22,156 nucleotides of DNA from UBA9676 sp036522155 (GTDB taxonomy: Bacteria; Actinomycetota; Actinomycetes; Streptosporangiales; Streptosporangiaceae): positions 1 to 22,156 of the forward strand of contig DATDGI010000449.1 in the NCBI GenBank assembly GCA_036522155.1, written 5' to 3'. Under the pieces are notes generated by a model. That model was not told the origin of the DNA and did not search any database. It was given only the letters and a program-made list of their open reading frames with translations. Position 1 is the stretch's first letter, and every line of letters begins with the position of its first letter. Position numbers and translations under genes: made by a program. Shown piece by piece: positions 21,262 through 22,156 of the stretch.

Positions 21262-22156
21262 TGCCGAAGGGGAACAGACCCGGCCATCGACGTTTCGGCA
21301 ATGTCCGGCGGTTGCCATCGGGGAGATATCAGGCCAGCTACCGGGGCTTGGATGGGCTGCGTAAATACGCTCCTGACACCTTCGAGCGAAAGACCGACGC
21401 GGAACGCTTCCTGGCGCTTGTCGAGGTGCAGCTGGGAAGTGGCGACTGGGCTAATCCCGCCCAGGCCAAGGTCAGGCTCGGTGACTACGCCCGCGTGTGG
21501 ATTGCTGAGCGGCCGGGTCTGCGGCCAAGGACGACGGACCTTTATCGATGGCTGCTGATGAAGCACATCGCCCCTTACCTCGGCCAGGTTCCGGTCGGGA
21601 AGATCAGCCCCCAGCTGGTGCGGGAGTGGCGCGCAACTTTGCTGGCGTCCGGGGTGTCTTCGACGGTGGCTGCGAAGGCATACCGGCTACTCCGTGCGGT
21701 GCTAATGACAGCCGTCGAGGAAGACAAGATCATCGCGCGTAACCCATGCCGGATACGAGGTGCCGGGTCAGAGCACGCACCAGAGCGTCCGGTGCTCACC
21801 GTCGCGCAAGTCTTCAACCTGGCCGAGCGGGTGGGGCGACGTCCGGTCGGCAACATCCGTGGGCTTGCTACAGGTGGCTACCGGCTGCGGTGCCGCCGGG
21901 ATGGACAGATGCGGACGTCGCCAGAGGCATATGCGACTAGGGCGGACGCAGAGCGGGCGCTTTGGGAGCTGGCCGAGGACGGCCGTGCAGATTACAGCCA
22001 GGACCGGCGGTATCGCGCTTTGGTACTGCTCGCAACATTCGCCAGCCTGCGATGGGGTGAGGTGATCGCGCTGCGCCGCTGCGATGTGGACCCGCGTATG
22101 GGCACTGTCCGGGTCCGGGCGTCCTTCGTGGAGCGGTCGAACGGTCAGATCCTGCT
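21261..22156 (+). CDS. int: Tyrosine recombinase with two arm-binding domains, C-terminus cut by window edge
   Basis: This reads open for 298 codons from the ATG at 21261 to the right edge. Residues 13-55 are an AP2-like arm-binding domain (FGNVRRLPSGRYQASYRGLD, then KTDAERFLALVE). A core-binding helical domain follows (YARVWIAERPGLRPRTTDLY onward). A second copy of the arm-binding domain sits at about 197-240 (VGNIRGLATGGYRLRCRRDG, then ATRADAERALWELAE). The catalytic domain then starts, with Arg264 in TFASLRWGEVIALRRCDVD. His, second Arg and Tyr lie beyond the edge. The enzyme integrates and excises the element. Its catalytic sequence matches the two decayed integrases in the window, so all should target the same tRNA-Gly. 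A weak AGGG box and the xis overlap suggest coupled translation. Confidence 0.9.
   Translation, partial: MPKGNRPGHRRFGNVRRLPSGRYQASYRGLDGLRKYAPDTFERKTDAERFLALVEVQLGSGDWANPAQAKVRLGDYARVWIAERPGLRPRTTDLYRWLLMKHIAPYLGQVPVGKISPQLVREWRATLLASGVSSTVAAKAYRLLRAVLMTAVEEDKIIARNPCRIRGAGSEHAPERPVLTVAQVFNLAERVGRRPVGNIRGLATGGYRLRCRRDGQMRTSPEAYATRADAERALWELAEDGRADYSQDRRYRALVLLATFASLRWGEVIALRRCDVDPRMGTVRVRASFVERSNGQIL

Larger units (their letters stand above)
17332..22156. mobile_element. Integrated element III, AICE-like, runs off the right edge
   Basis: From core 3 rightwards: arm repeat, P-loop kinase gene, orphan arm repeat, antiporter gene, a truncated rep, xis and int. The rep-xis-int order with stop-start overlaps is that of pSAM2-like AICEs. 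Transfer and replication-relaxing genes such as traB are absent, and rep is broken, so autonomous transfer is unlikely. The right end should be an intact tRNA-Gly just beyond the window. Confidence 0.65.

Noticed and set aside
1..22156. CRISPR array, rRNA operon or defence system
   Set aside because: The only short repeats are pairs with 11-19 bp periods, not spaced arrays; no cas, rRNA or known defence-gene motifs were seen.

Overview
The window is very GC-rich, with strong third-position G/C, frequent GTG starts and GGAGG-type ribosome binding sites. It looks like a high-GC actinomycete chromosome. Many of the hypothetical proteins resemble those of Streptomyces, Streptosporangiales and Frankia relatives, but the genus cannot be fixed from this sequence alone.

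Left part (1 to about 13,430) is ordinary chromosomal sequence. It holds an amino-acid permease cut by the left edge, a GNAT acetyltransferase, an MFS exporter divergent from a short aquaporin-like channel, and a translationally coupled FAD monooxygenase/epoxide-hydrolase pair. Next come a DUF6624-type protein with a C-terminal zinc ribbon, a DUF2207-like membrane protein, and a 92-bp block of two tandem repeats that may be a transposon-end scar. After these are a small conserved hypothetical, an apparently leaderless ArsR repressor overlapping an SRPBCC gene, more small hypotheticals (one a 55-residue two-helix membrane protein), and a frameshifted membrane protein.

Right part (about 13,550 to the end) is an integration hotspot. 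Three copies of a 43-bp sequence, the 3' half of a minus-strand tRNA-Gly(CCC) gene from anticodon to acceptor end, lie at 13902, 16000 and 17332. None has a 5' half, so none is a functional tRNA. Each is an attachment-site core. Each has a pair of 11-bp-period (12 in one case) direct repeats about 90-100 bp to its left and again to its right, consensus kGCAC-N6-kGCACGG, which looks like paired arm-type integrase sites. Decayed tyrosine-recombinase genes end just left of the first two cores. The layout is best read as tandem accretion of related integrative elements into one tRNA-Gly gene. The intact tRNA is predicted just beyond the right edge.

Cargo differs between the intervals: a secreted protein plus a 150-nt nested inverted repeat; an APH(6)-like small-molecule kinase; and a P-loop kinase, a cation/proton antiporter and a rep-xis-int module of the actinomycete integrative and conjugative element (AICE, pSAM2-like) type. 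In the last module rep has lost its 5' half, while xis and int look intact and overlap stop-to-start. The integrase runs off the right edge and carries two copies of what looks like the arm-binding domain, the second inserted just before the catalytic domain.
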